DNA of 64,000 bases from Ignavibacteriales bacterium (GTDB lineage: Bacteria; Bacteroidota; Ignavibacteria; UBA10030; SZUA-254): assembly GCA_016214905.1 (NCBI GenBank), contig JACRMQ010000009.1:1-64000 (forward strand). Direction: 5' to 3'. The notes beneath the pieces were generated by a model. That model saw only the letters and a program-made list of their open reading frames with translations, was not told the DNA's origin and searched no databases. A program made the translations under genes and the position numbers. The stretch's first letter is position 1; every line of letters starts with the position of its first letter. This document shows, in pieces, positions 1 through 8,598 of the stretch.

Positions 1-291
1 GTAGCAAAGAAGAAATTCAACGATGCGCAAAAAGCGCGGGTTGAGAATACAGGTGTTCTTCTCGCCGCGGGTTTAATCGCGGGTGAAGCTTTAATCGGAT
101 TACTTTTTGCCGGACTTGCGGTTGGCGATATCAAGTACGATGCATGGCTTCCTGCGATATTTGCGGGATTCCCGTTCCCGTTCTACGTCAGTTCGCTGGT
201 GTTCCTGTTTATCGCATGGCTCTTGATCCAGATACCGGTCAAGAACGCGGGCAGACCGGATGAGCCGGCTCCACCGACAGCGGTTATGTAA
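1..291 (+). CDS. OPT-family oligopeptide transporter, C-terminal end (partial)
   Basis: An open frame enters from the left edge and stops at 289-291; 96 residues are visible. It contains two hydrophobic stretches, one with the pattern AAGLIAGEALIGLLFAGL and one running through FYVSSLVFLFIAWLLIQ, followed by a short Pro-rich polar tail. A penultimate helix with the AAGLIAGEAL pattern is typical of the last part of OPT (oligopeptide/metal-chelate) transporters in bacteria. The N-terminal part lies outside the window, so substrate and full domain structure cannot be judged. A hairpin directly downstream (305-337) probably ends the transcript. The family call rests on this one motif. Confidence 0.65.
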   Translation, partial: VAKKKFNDAQKARVENTGVLLAAGLIAGEALIGLLFAGLAVGDIKYDAWLPAIFAGFPFPFYVSSLVFLFIAWLLIQIPVKNAGRPDEPAPPTAVM

Positions 292-304
292 TATTGTTAT
301 TCTA

Positions 305-337
305 ATTCCCGTCCCATTTGGTTATTGGGACGGGAAT
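305..337 (+). terminator. Strong hairpin after the transporter gene
   Basis: A perfect 12-bp inverted repeat (305-316 with 326-337, core TCCCGTCCCA) encloses a 9-nt loop 14 bases after the stop codon. There is no long T run, only a TCTTTTCATT stretch further on, so it may be a weak terminator or an mRNA-end stabiliser. It separates the transporter from the PqqD-like gene. Confidence 0.55.
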
Positions 338-365
338 GAGAATCTTTTCATTATTTTAAGAGAGT

Positions 366-725
366 ATGAACCAAAACGAAACTGAGAGAATAAACCTTTT
401 AGATTTAAAACCATCGAGAAATCTGAAGTGGGAAACAGGTGAAAAGAATGAAGTAATTTTATTCGTTCCGAAATTTCAAAATCGGTTATTAGTGAAATAT
501 ATAATGCCGAACATCAAGAGACCCTATTTCAAAATAAAACTTGATGATCACGGAAGCTTTATCTGGAATCTATGCGATGGTAACACAACCGTCGGAAAGA
601 TAGCCGAAGAGATGAAAGGAAAATTTGGCGAAAGCTTCGATCCATCCTATGAAAGAATAGGTAAGTTCGTAAATCAGTTGGTGAGGGATAAATTTTTAAC
701 TATTGAGAATATCAAAGTAGTTTGA
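366..725 (+). CDS. PqqD-family protein
   Basis: This encodes 119 residues. The middle and C-terminal part (about residues 55-115) follows the PqqD pattern: D-x-x-G-S-F-I-W-N-L-C-D-G-N-T-T-V, an amphipathic helix, then a helix ending in LVRDKFL. PqqD-like domains are peptide chaperones that present ribosomally made peptides to radical-SAM enzymes. In Bacteroidota and relatives, stand-alone PqqD-like proteins also occur without a pqq cluster, and here no PqqE, PqqA or radical-SAM gene lies within reach. The N-terminal 50 residues are basic and not recognised. The start has a purine-rich AGAGAG just upstream. It appears to be a single-gene unit between the hairpin at 305 and the AT-rich gap before pepD. 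The partner is unknown. Confidence 0.65.
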   Translation: MNQNETERINLLDLKPSRNLKWETGEKNEVILFVPKFQNRLLVKYIMPNIKRPYFKIKLDDHGSFIWNLCDGNTTVGKIAEEMKGKFGESFDPSYERIGKFVNQLVRDKFLTIENIKVV

Positions 726-825
726 CGCTTAAAATTTAGATGCTGTTCGGAATTTCGAATATATTTCGGGATTTCTTATTAAGTATTATTACTAATAAAA
801 ATTGAAATAAGAAGGAGTAAAAATA

Positions 826-2283
826 ATGTCAAATGCAATAAATGGATTAAAACCGGAGCTTGTTTGGAAATACTTTGCAGAGATAGCGAAGATTCCTCAC
901 GGTTCAAAAAACGAAACCGCAATTTCAAAGTATGTTTATGATACAGCTAAGAAATTCGGTCTGGAAGCAAAGCAGGATAAATTCGGAACGGTACTTGTAA
1001 AAAAACCGGCTTCACCCGGATTCGAAAACAAAAAAAGCATCTGCTTGCAAGGACATCTCGATATGGTTTGCGAGAAAAATGCGGATAAAGTCCACGATTT
1101 TATGAAAGACCCTATCGAACTTGTACGCAAAGATAATGTGATAATGGCAAACGGCACAACGCTCGGTGCCGATAACGGAATCGCCGTTGCAACTAACCTT
1201 GCAATCATGGAAGATAAATCATTGAAACATGGTCCGCTTGAATTTTTATTTACTATTGATGAAGAAACCGGACTCACCGGTGCGAACAATTTACAAAAGG
1301 GCTTTGTGCAAAGCCAGATATTGCTGAACCTTGATTCGGAGGAAGAAGGTGCTATTTACGTCGGGTGTTCAGGCGGGCGTGATACACTTGGAACATGGAA
1401 AGTAAATTTCGAAAAAATTCCCGCACCTTACATTGCTGCAGAAATTTCGGTCAAAGGATTAAAAGGTGGTCACTCAGGACTTGAAATAGATAAAGGTAGA
1501 GGTAATGCGATTAAGATAATAAACCGGGTTCTCATTGCTCTTGGTGAAGTTAGCGCGCGTCTCTCAGCTATCAACGGTGGAAATAAACGTAACGCCATTC
1601 CGCGCGAATGCACCGCGCAGGTTTTTATCCCCAAAACAAAAATCGGCTTGGCGAAGGAGATTGTTGCTAATTGTAATATCGTGATGAAAGCTGAGTTAGC
1701 AACAGTTGAAAAAGATTTAATAGTCAGCATGGTAGAATTGCCCAAGGTGAAGAAGGGCAAAGTTGTGAAGAAAGCCCAGCAGGTAAAAATATTGCAAACA
1801 ATCGCAGCGTTGCCGCATGGAGTAATAAAAATGAGCGCCGATATCCCGGGGTTGGTTGAAACATCAACCAATGTCGCTGTTATTGCCACTACAAATAAAG
1901 GTATATCCTTAGCAACAAGTCAGCGAAGTTCGGTGGCATCAGAGATTGACGAAATTGCATTTGGCGTGAAAGCAGTTTTCGAATTGGGTACAGCGAAAGT
2001 TGAACAATCCGATGGATACCCCGGCTGGAAACCGAATCTCGATTCTCCGATTTTGAAAGTCGCAAAAGCGACTTACAAATCGCTCACCGGTAAAGAACCA
2101 CATGTCAAAGCGATACATGCCGGACTTGAATGCGGAATCATTGGAGAAAAGTATCCCGGTATGGATATGATCTCTTTCGGTCCAACGCTGGAAGCGGTTC
2201 ATTCACCCGACGAAAAGATTTATATCGATACAGTAGAGAAGTTCTGGAACTTCCTGTTGGCGATATTGAGGAACGCGAACTGA
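826..2283 (+). CDS. pepD: Xaa-His dipeptidase (M20C, aminoacyl-histidine dipeptidase)
   Basis: A 485-residue cytosolic metallopeptidase of the same length as E. coli PepD. It hydrolyses dipeptides such as carnosine-type Xaa-His and feeds amino-acid recycling. The M20 metal and catalytic signatures are present: H77 and D79 in LQGHLDMV, D116 in LGADNG, E146-E147 in DEETG, D170 in LLNLDSEEEG, and a C-terminal HAGLECG with the late metal histidine. The lid domain sits between about residues 185 and 390. The start is well supported by AAGGAG at 812-817, eight bases before the ATG. It is followed by a palindromic repeat (2306-2328) and seems to be transcribed alone. No irregularity was seen. Confidence is high for the family and slightly lower for exact substrate preference. 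Confidence 0.92.
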   Translation: MSNAINGLKPELVWKYFAEIAKIPHGSKNETAISKYVYDTAKKFGLEAKQDKFGTVLVKKPASPGFENKKSICLQGHLDMVCEKNADKVHDFMKDPIELVRKDNVIMANGTTLGADNGIAVATNLAIMEDKSLKHGPLEFLFTIDEETGLTGANNLQKGFVQSQILLNLDSEEEGAIYVGCSGGRDTLGTWKVNFEKIPAPYIAAEISVKGLKGGHSGLEIDKGRGNAIKIINRVLIALGEVSARLSAINGGNKRNAIPRECTAQVFIPKTKIGLAKEIVANCNIVMKAELATVEKDLIVSMVELPKVKKGKVVKKAQQVKILQTIAALPHGVIKMSADIPGLVETSTNVAVIATTNKGISLATSQRSSVASEIDEIAFGVKAVFELGTAKVEQSDGYPGWKPNLDSPILKVAKATYKSLTGKEPHVKAIHAGLECGIIGEKYPGMDMISFGPTLEAVHSPDEKIYIDTVEKFWNFLLAILRNAN

Positions 2284-2305
2284 CATCAATTTAATCCCAT
2301 CCTAA

Positions 2306-2328
2306 CCTTCCCCTTGTTAAGGGGAAGG
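2306..2328. repeat. Palindromic dispersed-repeat-like element after pepD
   Basis: A perfect 10-bp inverted repeat, CCTTCCCCTT / AAGGGGAAGG, with a 3-nt loop. It lies in a C-rich/G-rich patch (about 2296-2340) that stands out from the AT-rich surroundings. The patch reads TTAATCCCATCC on the left and AACGGAAGGGG on the right, and a related, more degenerate patch lies at the right edge of the window (63957-64000). Such elements are common as dispersed intergenic repeats in Bacteroidota-like genomes. It could also act as a transcript end for pepD, although no T tract follows. Confidence 0.6.
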
Positions 2329-2340
2329 AACGGAAGGGGT

Positions 2341-2565
2341 TATTATTAAAAAATACCCGATCTTTCGATTGGGTGCTATCTTCTCCACGACTCAATTTGG
2401 TTATATGCGACTCATTTTCATTGACGACTAGAAGTTGGAAATGAGTCACACGTTCTTGTCGCCTATTTGAATTGATGAAAGAATCAAACCTTTGCATCTT
2501 CCCTAAAATTTCTATATTTTAATTGAAATCATTCTAGCAAAACTCCAATAATTCCTTAATATTTT
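2341..2565. other. Intergenic region with a weak inverted repeat
   Basis: This non-coding stretch lies between the palindromic element and the MFS gene. It holds one further inverted repeat, GACTCATTT at 2409-2417 with AAATGAGTC at 2439-2447 (9 bp, 21-nt loop). That could be an operator for the transporter or a degenerate repeat. The remainder is AT-rich. No convincing promoter pair was identified. Confidence 0.35.
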
Positions 2566-3918
2566 ATGTCTGAACGACCTTTACCTTCTGCCCTTTACCG
2601 CTGGATGGTTCTGCTTTTCATCAGTTTAGCAATGTTCGGTAATTACTATATTTACGATAGTATAAGTCCGCTCGCTGATCTGTTGAAGTCACAACTTTGC
2701 TTCACCGATTCTGAAATTGGGCTGCTCAACGGGATTTATAGTTTCCCCAATATCATTATGGTTTTGATCGGCGGCATCATCATAGATAGAATTGGCACGC
2801 GGAAATCCGTTTTTATCTTCACCGTACTGATAATGTTAGGTGCGGTAGTAACCGCGGTCAAAGGAGATATTTTTTGGATGGCTTCGGGTCGACTTATTTT
2901 TGGTCTCGGCGCCGAATCGATGATAGTTGCTATCACTACAATAATTGCCCGATGGTTCAAGGGTAAACAGCTTGCATTTGCTTTCGGATTGAATTTAACT
3001 ATTGCCCGACTCGGATCGTTCATGGCACTGAATGCACCTTCGTGGGGAAGAAGTTTGTACGATTACTGGCAATCGCCGCTCTGGATTACTGTCGGCGCAG
3101 GAGTGTTTGCGGTGATTTGTATAATAGTCTTTTATATAATGGATGTTTACGCGAATAAAAAATTTACTATGGAGGGAGAAGGTAATCAGGATAAAATAGA
3201 GATTAAAGAAATTTTTAAATTCGGTGTTTCATTCTGGTACATCACTGCACTTTGTGTTACATTTTATTCGGCAATGTTTCCGTTTCAAACGTTTGCAATA
3301 AAATTTTTTCAGGAAGCACACGGAACTACACGCGAAGTGGGCGGGAATCTATCGAGCATGTTGACACTTGCGGCAATGATCTTCACGCCGCTTTTCGGGT
3401 TGTTAACTGATAAAATTGGGAAGCGTTCTTTGATGATGATGTTTGGCTCGCTTCTAATTGTTCCTGTATACCTTATCATGGCATACAAAATTGATCTTGC
3501 TTCGTTCATTGGTTTGCAAGGTGGTTTGACTGTAAACATTGCATTCTTTGGAATCGAACAAGCGGTCATACCTTTTTATCTAATAATACCAATGTCGTTA
3601 ATGGGGATTGCCTTCTCTCTAATACCTGCGGTTATGTGGCCCTCAGTCGCGTACATCGTCGATCCTAAAAAATTAGGAACAGCTTACGGATTGATGACAA
3701 TGATACAAAATATTGGATTGTTCGGGTTTAATCTTCTGATCGGATGGGCGAACGATTTTTCAGGAGCAAGCGCTGCAAATCCGAATGGTTACACACTCGG
3801 CATGTGGATATTTACTTCGTTAGGATTTTTTGGATTGCTTTTTGCGTTCTTGTTAAGGCAGCGAGAAATGGGAATACATGGTCATGGTTTAGAAAACGCA
3901 AGTGGTTTAAAAAAATAA
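2566..3918 (+). CDS. Major facilitator superfamily transporter
   Basis: A 450-residue polytopic inner-membrane protein with twelve evident hydrophobic segments, the usual MFS architecture. The loop after helix 2 has the motif-A-like sequence IDRIGTRKSVFIF, and the second half repeats it as LTDKIGKRSLMMM, which shows the internal duplication. A conserved RLIFGLGAESM segment in helix 4 resembles carriers related to eukaryotic MFSD1-like dipeptide carriers and bacterial nitrate/sugar-type MFS proteins. The next gene is an M29 aminopeptidase 18 bases downstream, so import of peptides or amino-acid derivatives is plausible, but this is inference from context. The start ATG follows an AT-rich leader with no strong ribosome-binding site. 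Substrate is unassigned. Confidence 0.85.
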   Translation: MSERPLPSALYRWMVLLFISLAMFGNYYIYDSISPLADLLKSQLCFTDSEIGLLNGIYSFPNIIMVLIGGIIIDRIGTRKSVFIFTVLIMLGAVVTAVKGDIFWMASGRLIFGLGAESMIVAITTIIARWFKGKQLAFAFGLNLTIARLGSFMALNAPSWGRSLYDYWQSPLWITVGAGVFAVICIIVFYIMDVYANKKFTMEGEGNQDKIEIKEIFKFGVSFWYITALCVTFYSAMFPFQTFAIKFFQEAHGTTREVGGNLSSMLTLAAMIFTPLFGLLTDKIGKRSLMMMFGSLLIVPVYLIMAYKIDLASFIGLQGGLTVNIAFFGIEQAVIPFYLIIPMSLMGIAFSLIPAVMWPSVAYIVDPKKLGTAYGLMTMIQNIGLFGFNLLIGWANDFSGASAANPNGYTLGMWIFTSLGFFGLLFAFLLRQREMGIHGHGLENASGLKK

Positions 3919-3936
3919 TTATTGTAGGAAATATCT

Positions 3937-4911
3937 ATGAATGCATCTTCTCACCTTTATTCTGCCTCTCTCATCGCTGTCCGCGATTGCATGGGTACAA
4001 AACAAAATGAAAAAGTCCTTATTGTAACCGATGAACCACTTCGAACAATCGGTTATTCACTATGGCAAGCTTCAAAAGATTTAGGAACTGAGGTGATGCT
4101 GATTGAAATGCTTCCGCGCAAAACCAACGGAGAAGAACCTCCGGTTGAAGTTGCCGAGTTGATGAAGAAGGTGGATGTAGTTTTGTGTCCAACTTCAAAA
4201 TCGTTGACACATACCGATGCGAGACGAAACGCCAGTGTAACTGGTGCCCGTGTTGCAACGCTTCCCGGTGTAACGGAAGAAATAATGATTCGTTGTATGA
4301 ACGCCGATTACAATAAAATCGCCGAGCGGACATTCAAAATTTGTAAGATGATGGAGAAAACCGAAGTGATTCGTGTAACAACTTCATTGAGTACTGATAT
4401 AACAATGCCGATCAAAGGGCGTGAAGCACATGCAAGTTCAGGACTTTTTAGAGAAAAAGGTTTATGGGGAAATTTGCCGACGGGTGAATCATATCTTGCC
4501 CCGCTCGAAGGATTATCAAATGGCGTTGTTGTAGTCGATGGATCGATGGCAAGTGTAGGTATGGTGAACACACCTATCAAAATAATAGTAAAAGATGGAT
4601 ACGCCACAGAAATCACCGGCGGCGATGAGGCAAAACGATTGCGCGAATTATTGGAACCGCATGGTAAGGATGCATACACGGTGGCTGAATTTGGAATCGG
4701 CACAAATGACAAGGCAATTCTGACAGGGAAAATCCTAGAAGATGAAAAAGTGATGGGAACAATCCACATAGCGTTCGGTGATAATAAATCTATGGGTGGA
4801 TCTGTGCGTGTCGCCAGTCATCTTGATGGATTAATTAAGCAACCGACAGTTTGGTTCGATGACAATATGATAATGAAAGATGGAAAGTTTTTGATTAATT
4901 TCGAATTGTGA
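3937..4911 (+). CDS. M29-type aminopeptidase (leucyl aminopeptidase/AmpT family)
   Basis: This encodes 324 residues of the COG2309/M29 type. The N-terminus LIAVRDCMGTKQNEKVLIVTD is the usual opening of the family. Metal-ligand motifs are visible in the C-terminal half: GNLPTGES (Glu), VAEFGIGTN (Glu), TIHIAFGDN (His) and SHLDG (His/Asp), matching the two-metal site of M29 peptidases. These are cytosolic enzymes removing N-terminal residues from peptides. Some relatives act instead as ring-cleaving NicX-type dioxygenases, so the reaction is not certain. It starts 18 bases after the MFS gene and probably shares its transcript, suggesting a transport-plus-hydrolysis pair. It is shorter than classical thermophilic M29 enzymes (about 410 residues), consistent with the short family branch. 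Confidence 0.78.
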   Translation: MNASSHLYSASLIAVRDCMGTKQNEKVLIVTDEPLRTIGYSLWQASKDLGTEVMLIEMLPRKTNGEEPPVEVAELMKKVDVVLCPTSKSLTHTDARRNASVTGARVATLPGVTEEIMIRCMNADYNKIAERTFKICKMMEKTEVIRVTTSLSTDITMPIKGREAHASSGLFREKGLWGNLPTGESYLAPLEGLSNGVVVVDGSMASVGMVNTPIKIIVKDGYATEITGGDEAKRLRELLEPHGKDAYTVAEFGIGTNDKAILTGKILEDEKVMGTIHIAFGDNKSMGGSVRVASHLDGLIKQPTVWFDDNMIMKDGKFLINFEL

Positions 4912-4996
4912 ATATCTCAGTAAACTTTTTACTATCAATTATGTCTAATTTTCAGCCTATTTCCTTAATTAATCAAATAATCACCATATACGTCAA

Positions 4997-6415
4997 ATGA
5001 AGAAAAAAATATTTATATATTCAGGGGTTGGTATTATCATAATCGCAGTTGCGGTTTATTTCTTATTCTTTAACGGCAATTCAAATAAGATTGAGTACCG
5101 GACAGAAAAAATTACACGAGGTGATATCTCTGTTCAGGTTAGAGCGACAGGTACAATCAATCCTGTCCGTACGGTTCAAGTCGGTACACAGGTTTCAGGT
5201 ATCATAGAAAAAATTTACGTCGATTTTAATTCAGTTGTAAGATTAGGACAACCTATTGCACAGATTGATTCAACATTTTTGTGGGCTTCGGTGAAAGAGG
5301 CGGAAGCGAATTTCGAACGAAACCGCGCCCAATTAAACGAAGCTCAGAGGACATTGAATCGAACAAAAGAACTATTTAAGAAAGATCTTGTATCTCAAGC
5401 CGATCTGGATGCTGCCCAAACCGGGTATGAAGCGGCGGCAGCTCAGTTGAAACAATCCGAAGGTTCAGTTGAACGCTCACGAGTGAATCTGAGATACGCC
5501 GTAATAAGAGCACCGATAGATGGTATTGTTATCTCGCGAGATGTCGATGTCGGTCAAACTGTTGCATCTAGTTTTCAAACTCCGAGAATGTTCACGATCG
5601 CTCAGGATTTAAAAAAGATGCAGGTCGAAGCCAGTGTTGATGAAGCCGATATCGGACAGGTGAATATCGGTCAGGAAGTTTCGTTCACAGTCGACGCTTA
5701 TCCACAGCACGATTTTTCAGGTGAAGTCACTCAAATTCGTCTAGCACCGGTAACTGTACAAAATGTCGTAACATACACAGTAATTATCAGCGTTAGCAAT
5801 GATGACATGAAATTACGCCCGGGTATGACTGCAACAGCGACTATACTAGTTGACAAAAGAGAAGACGTATTACGTGTGCCGATGCTTGCAACACGATTTC
5901 AACCACCAGCTGAAGTGTTGGAAAAAATGAACGGAAAATCGGATGATGAAAAGGGACAGAAAAAAAATATTGAAGCGGATAATCAAGCTGGTGGAGGTAA
6001 TAAAGGTTCGGTTAATAGAAATATTCCGGAATTCCATCAAGGTGAAAGGCAGGGACAGCCGAGAGAATTTGGAGAAAGAGGTGGCGAGTTTAGACGTGAT
6101 CGAAGAATGAGAACGAAAGATGAAGAGAAAAATATTGATGCAATGTTTAAAAATAAAACACCGGATAAAGTCATAAAGAAAATGTCGCGCATTTGGATTT
6201 TATCCGAAGGGAAAGAATTAAAATCGGTATCGGTGAGAACCGGAATTGGTGATAGCCGTTGGGTTGAGTTGCTGGGTGAAGAATTGAAGGAAGGAGATGA
6301 AGTAATCATTGGGACAATCGGCGGCAATAATATGGCGGGTGGCGGACAACAGACGAATCCTTTCAGCCAACAGCGCGGAATGATGATGGGCGGCGGCGGA
6401 ATGGGTCGGAGATGA
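4997..6415 (+). CDS. MacA/HlyD-type periplasmic adaptor of an efflux system
   Basis: A 472-residue adaptor with an N-terminal membrane anchor (about residues 5-25), a biotinyl-lipoyl-like half domain starting near IRATGTINPVRTV, a long alpha-helical hairpin (about 90-155, rich in Ala/Glu/Gln), the second lipoyl half (YAVIRAPIDGIVISRDVDVG) and beta-barrel domains. It would bridge the inner-membrane permease and an outer-membrane channel. An unusual low-complexity insertion of about 75 residues (roughly 310-385), rich in Gly, Glu, Gln and Arg, interrupts the C-terminal membrane-proximal domain, and the tail is again Gly/Met-rich. The permease gene begins 8 bases downstream, so the two are co-transcribed. 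No TolC-type gene lies nearby. Substrate unknown; macrolide export should not be assumed. Confidence 0.85.
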   Translation: MKKKIFIYSGVGIIIIAVAVYFLFFNGNSNKIEYRTEKITRGDISVQVRATGTINPVRTVQVGTQVSGIIEKIYVDFNSVVRLGQPIAQIDSTFLWASVKEAEANFERNRAQLNEAQRTLNRTKELFKKDLVSQADLDAAQTGYEAAAAQLKQSEGSVERSRVNLRYAVIRAPIDGIVISRDVDVGQTVASSFQTPRMFTIAQDLKKMQVEASVDEADIGQVNIGQEVSFTVDAYPQHDFSGEVTQIRLAPVTVQNVVTYTVIISVSNDDMKLRPGMTATATILVDKREDVLRVPMLATRFQPPAEVLEKMNGKSDDEKGQKKNIEADNQAGGGNKGSVNRNIPEFHQGERQGQPREFGERGGEFRRDRRMRTKDEEKNIDAMFKNKTPDKVIKKMSRIWILSEGKELKSVSVRTGIGDSRWVELLGEELKEGDEVIIGTIGGNNMAGGGQQTNPFSQQRGMMMGGGGMGRR

Positions 6416-6422
6416 TAATTAT

Positions 6423-7643
6423 ATGATGAGATTTTTTGAAATATTACGGATAGCTTTTGATGCCCTATTGCGGAATAAAATGAGATCGCTTCTCACGATG
6501 CTTGGGATAATAATCGGGGTAGGAGCTGTGATTGCCATGATAGCCGTTGGTGAAGGTGCGCGTGTACAGGTTGAGTCGCAGATAAGCACTCTCGGATCGA
6601 ATGTTCTTATGGTGTTTCCGGGATCTTTGGGCCGCGGTGGTGTAATGAGCGGCAGCCAAACCGGAACAGGATTAACCGAGGAAGATCAAAATGCCGTAAA
6701 AGAACAATGTCCTGCTGTTGCGTACGTCAGTCCACAGGTTGGAACAGGCGGGCAACTTGTATATGGAAATAAAAATTGGGGAACAAGAATACAAGGAGGC
6801 ACAACAGATATATTTCCGATCCGCGATTGGCAGTTAATTGCAGGTGATTTTTTCACAGATCAGGATGTTCGCGCGGCAACTAAGGTTTGCGTCATAGGAA
6901 AAACCATCGGTGATCAGTTATTTGAAACCGAGGATCCGATCGGACAGACTCTCAGGATCAGAAGTATTCCATTCAGAGTTGTAGGTGTTTTGAAATCGAA
7001 AGGTCAAAACGCGATGGGTCAGGATCAGGATGATGTTGTTCTGATTCCGTACACCACTTTACAGAAGCGATTAATGGGGCACACTCATTCATGGGGGTTC
7101 ATTGTTTCAGCTGTTACAAAAAAACAAATCCCTGAAGCACAGCAGCAAATAACCGATCTTCTGAGAGCGCGTCATAAGTTGGGTTTTGGCGATGAAAACG
7201 ATTTTACTATTCGGACACAAACAGAGATTGCCGATGCTCAATCTGCAACCGCAAATATAATGACGATTCTTCTCGCCAGCATAGCGTCAATTTCTCTTCT
7301 GGTTGGAGGAATCGGAGTGATGAATATAATGCTCGTTTCGGTTACGGAACGAACGCGTGAAATTGGAATACGGATATCCATTGGTGCGCGACAGAGAGAT
7401 ATTTTGACTCAATTCTTAATGGAAGCTATTGTAATGAGTTTGCTTGGTGGTCTAATCGGAATCTTATTCGGCGTTGTTGCGTCGAACCTTGTTTCTAAAT
7501 TTGCGGGATGGCCCACATTCGTTACAACACAATCAATAGTTATGGCGGTATCGTTCTCTATGGTGGTAGGAGTATTTTTCGGATATTATCCGGCAAGAAA
7601 GGCATCAGGTCTTAATCCGATCGATGCATTGAGGTATGAATAA
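6423..7643 (+). CDS. MacB/FtsX-type ABC transporter permease
   Basis: A 406-residue permease with the MacB architecture: the opening helix with RNKMRSLLTMLGIIIGVGAVIAM (split here as RNKMRSLLTMLG and IIIGVGAVIAM), a periplasmic core of about 230 residues (MacB-PCD type), then three helices, the first followed by SVTERTREIGIRISIGA, the signature of FtsX-fold permeases. Unlike E. coli MacB it has no fused ATPase domain, and no ATP-binding protein is encoded on either side in this window. The nucleotide-binding subunit must come from elsewhere. It is coupled to the adaptor gene 8 bases upstream and is followed 16 bases later by the six-repeat HTH gene, which may be co-transcribed. Confidence 0.88.
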   Translation: MMRFFEILRIAFDALLRNKMRSLLTMLGIIIGVGAVIAMIAVGEGARVQVESQISTLGSNVLMVFPGSLGRGGVMSGSQTGTGLTEEDQNAVKEQCPAVAYVSPQVGTGGQLVYGNKNWGTRIQGGTTDIFPIRDWQLIAGDFFTDQDVRAATKVCVIGKTIGDQLFETEDPIGQTLRIRSIPFRVVGVLKSKGQNAMGQDQDDVVLIPYTTLQKRLMGHTHSWGFIVSAVTKKQIPEAQQQITDLLRARHKLGFGDENDFTIRTQTEIADAQSATANIMTILLASIASISLLVGGIGVMNIMLVSVTERTREIGIRISIGARQRDILTQFLMEAIVMSLLGGLIGILFGVVASNLVSKFAGWPTFVTTQSIVMAVSFSMVVGVFFGYYPARKASGLNPIDALRYE

Positions 7644-7659
7644 TTTATAGGGGGTTATT

Positions 7660-8538
7660 GTGACTAAGGTATGGACGGAAGATGAAATAAAACTTTTAAA
7701 AAAATCTTATCGGACACGCGGGGCTAAGTATGTTGCCGATAAGATCGGCAGGTCAACCGATTCTGTTACCATGAAAGCGGGGCAACTTGAAATCCATGTT
7801 AAAAATTTAAAAAAATGGGAGGAATGGGAAGATAATTATCTACAACGGCATCACGAGGATCGAACTAACGGATCGATCGCTCGTTCTCTCAAAAGAACAA
7901 TCCCATCGGTTCTTGGAAGAATGAAAAAATTAGGACTAACCGGACCTCGCCACGAACGATGGACCGAAGAGCAAAAAGAATTACTCCGAAAATATTATCC
8001 TGATAGATCGATTTCACTCACCGATATTGCAAAGATGATCGGCAGATCAAGGTACAGCCTGCTTATTTATGCGCAATACCTCGGGGTGCACAGACCCCAA
8101 CATGATCATGAATGGTCAAAAGAGGAACACCGCTTTCTTGTAAAAAATTTTAAAAAGAAATCAAACAAGGAACTTGCAGAAAGTTTAGGTTTAACTTTAA
8201 GTGCGGTCAATCATTACTTGAGTCGCCATGGTTTGAACCGACGGGCAAAACCGCGAAGGTGGACTGAAGAAGAAAAAGAATATCTTCGTACCAGCTACAA
8301 AAATATTCCAACCTGCGAGATTGCCGAAAAATTACAACGAAGTAAAGATAATATTATCAATTACGCCGGTGAATTGGGATTAAGTTCAGGTCCAAGTAAA
8401 TTATGGAGTGAACAAGATAAATCCTATGTTATAGAAAATTACGGTCGTGAGCCGATCGAAAAGATCGCCGAAATTTTAGGCAGAACTCCCAAAGCTATTG
8501 ATGCGTATATCGTGAAGCATAAATTATTGCAAAAATGA
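7660..8538 (+). CDS. Protein of six tandem SANT/GcrA-like helix-turn-helix repeats
   Basis: This 292-residue protein is built almost entirely from six repeats of about 48 residues beginning at W5, W53, W101, W152, W201 and W249. Each has the form W-T/S-E-E-x(4)-L-x(3)-Y, then I-A-x-x-L-x-R-S, then a recognition-like helix ending L-G-L. This resembles Myb/SANT or GcrA-type DNA-binding helices. Nothing else is fused: no sensor, enzyme or membrane part. It is basic, consistent with nucleic-acid binding in the cytoplasm. The GTG start is supported by AGGGGG at 7649-7654 with five bases of spacing. It lies 16 bases after the permease gene, so it may regulate that efflux operon, but this is inference. 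Individual repeats differ, with repeat 4 lacking the R-S of the turn. Confidence 0.75.
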   Translation: MTKVWTEDEIKLLKKSYRTRGAKYVADKIGRSTDSVTMKAGQLEIHVKNLKKWEEWEDNYLQRHHEDRTNGSIARSLKRTIPSVLGRMKKLGLTGPRHERWTEEQKELLRKYYPDRSISLTDIAKMIGRSRYSLLIYAQYLGVHRPQHDHEWSKEEHRFLVKNFKKKSNKELAESLGLTLSAVNHYLSRHGLNRRAKPRRWTEEEKEYLRTSYKNIPTCEIAEKLQRSKDNIINYAGELGLSSGPSKLWSEQDKSYVIENYGREPIEKIAEILGRTPKAIDAYIVKHKLLQK

Positions 8539-8598
8539 ATCAATCTTGCGTCTCATTTTTTAAATCGAAATGTAATTATTTCTACAATGATTAAATAG

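Noticed and set aside
936-2202. Long antisense frames within pepD
   Set aside because: Mirror frames of a strongly coding gene; no start signals or domain features.
2291-2497. Minus-strand frame of 68 codons in the gap after pepD
   Set aside because: It crosses the palindromic repeat and shows no protein-like composition or ribosome site.
3744-4010. Open frame of 88 codons across the MFS gene end and the aminopeptidase start
   Set aside because: It runs in a different frame through two well-supported genes and has no family signature.
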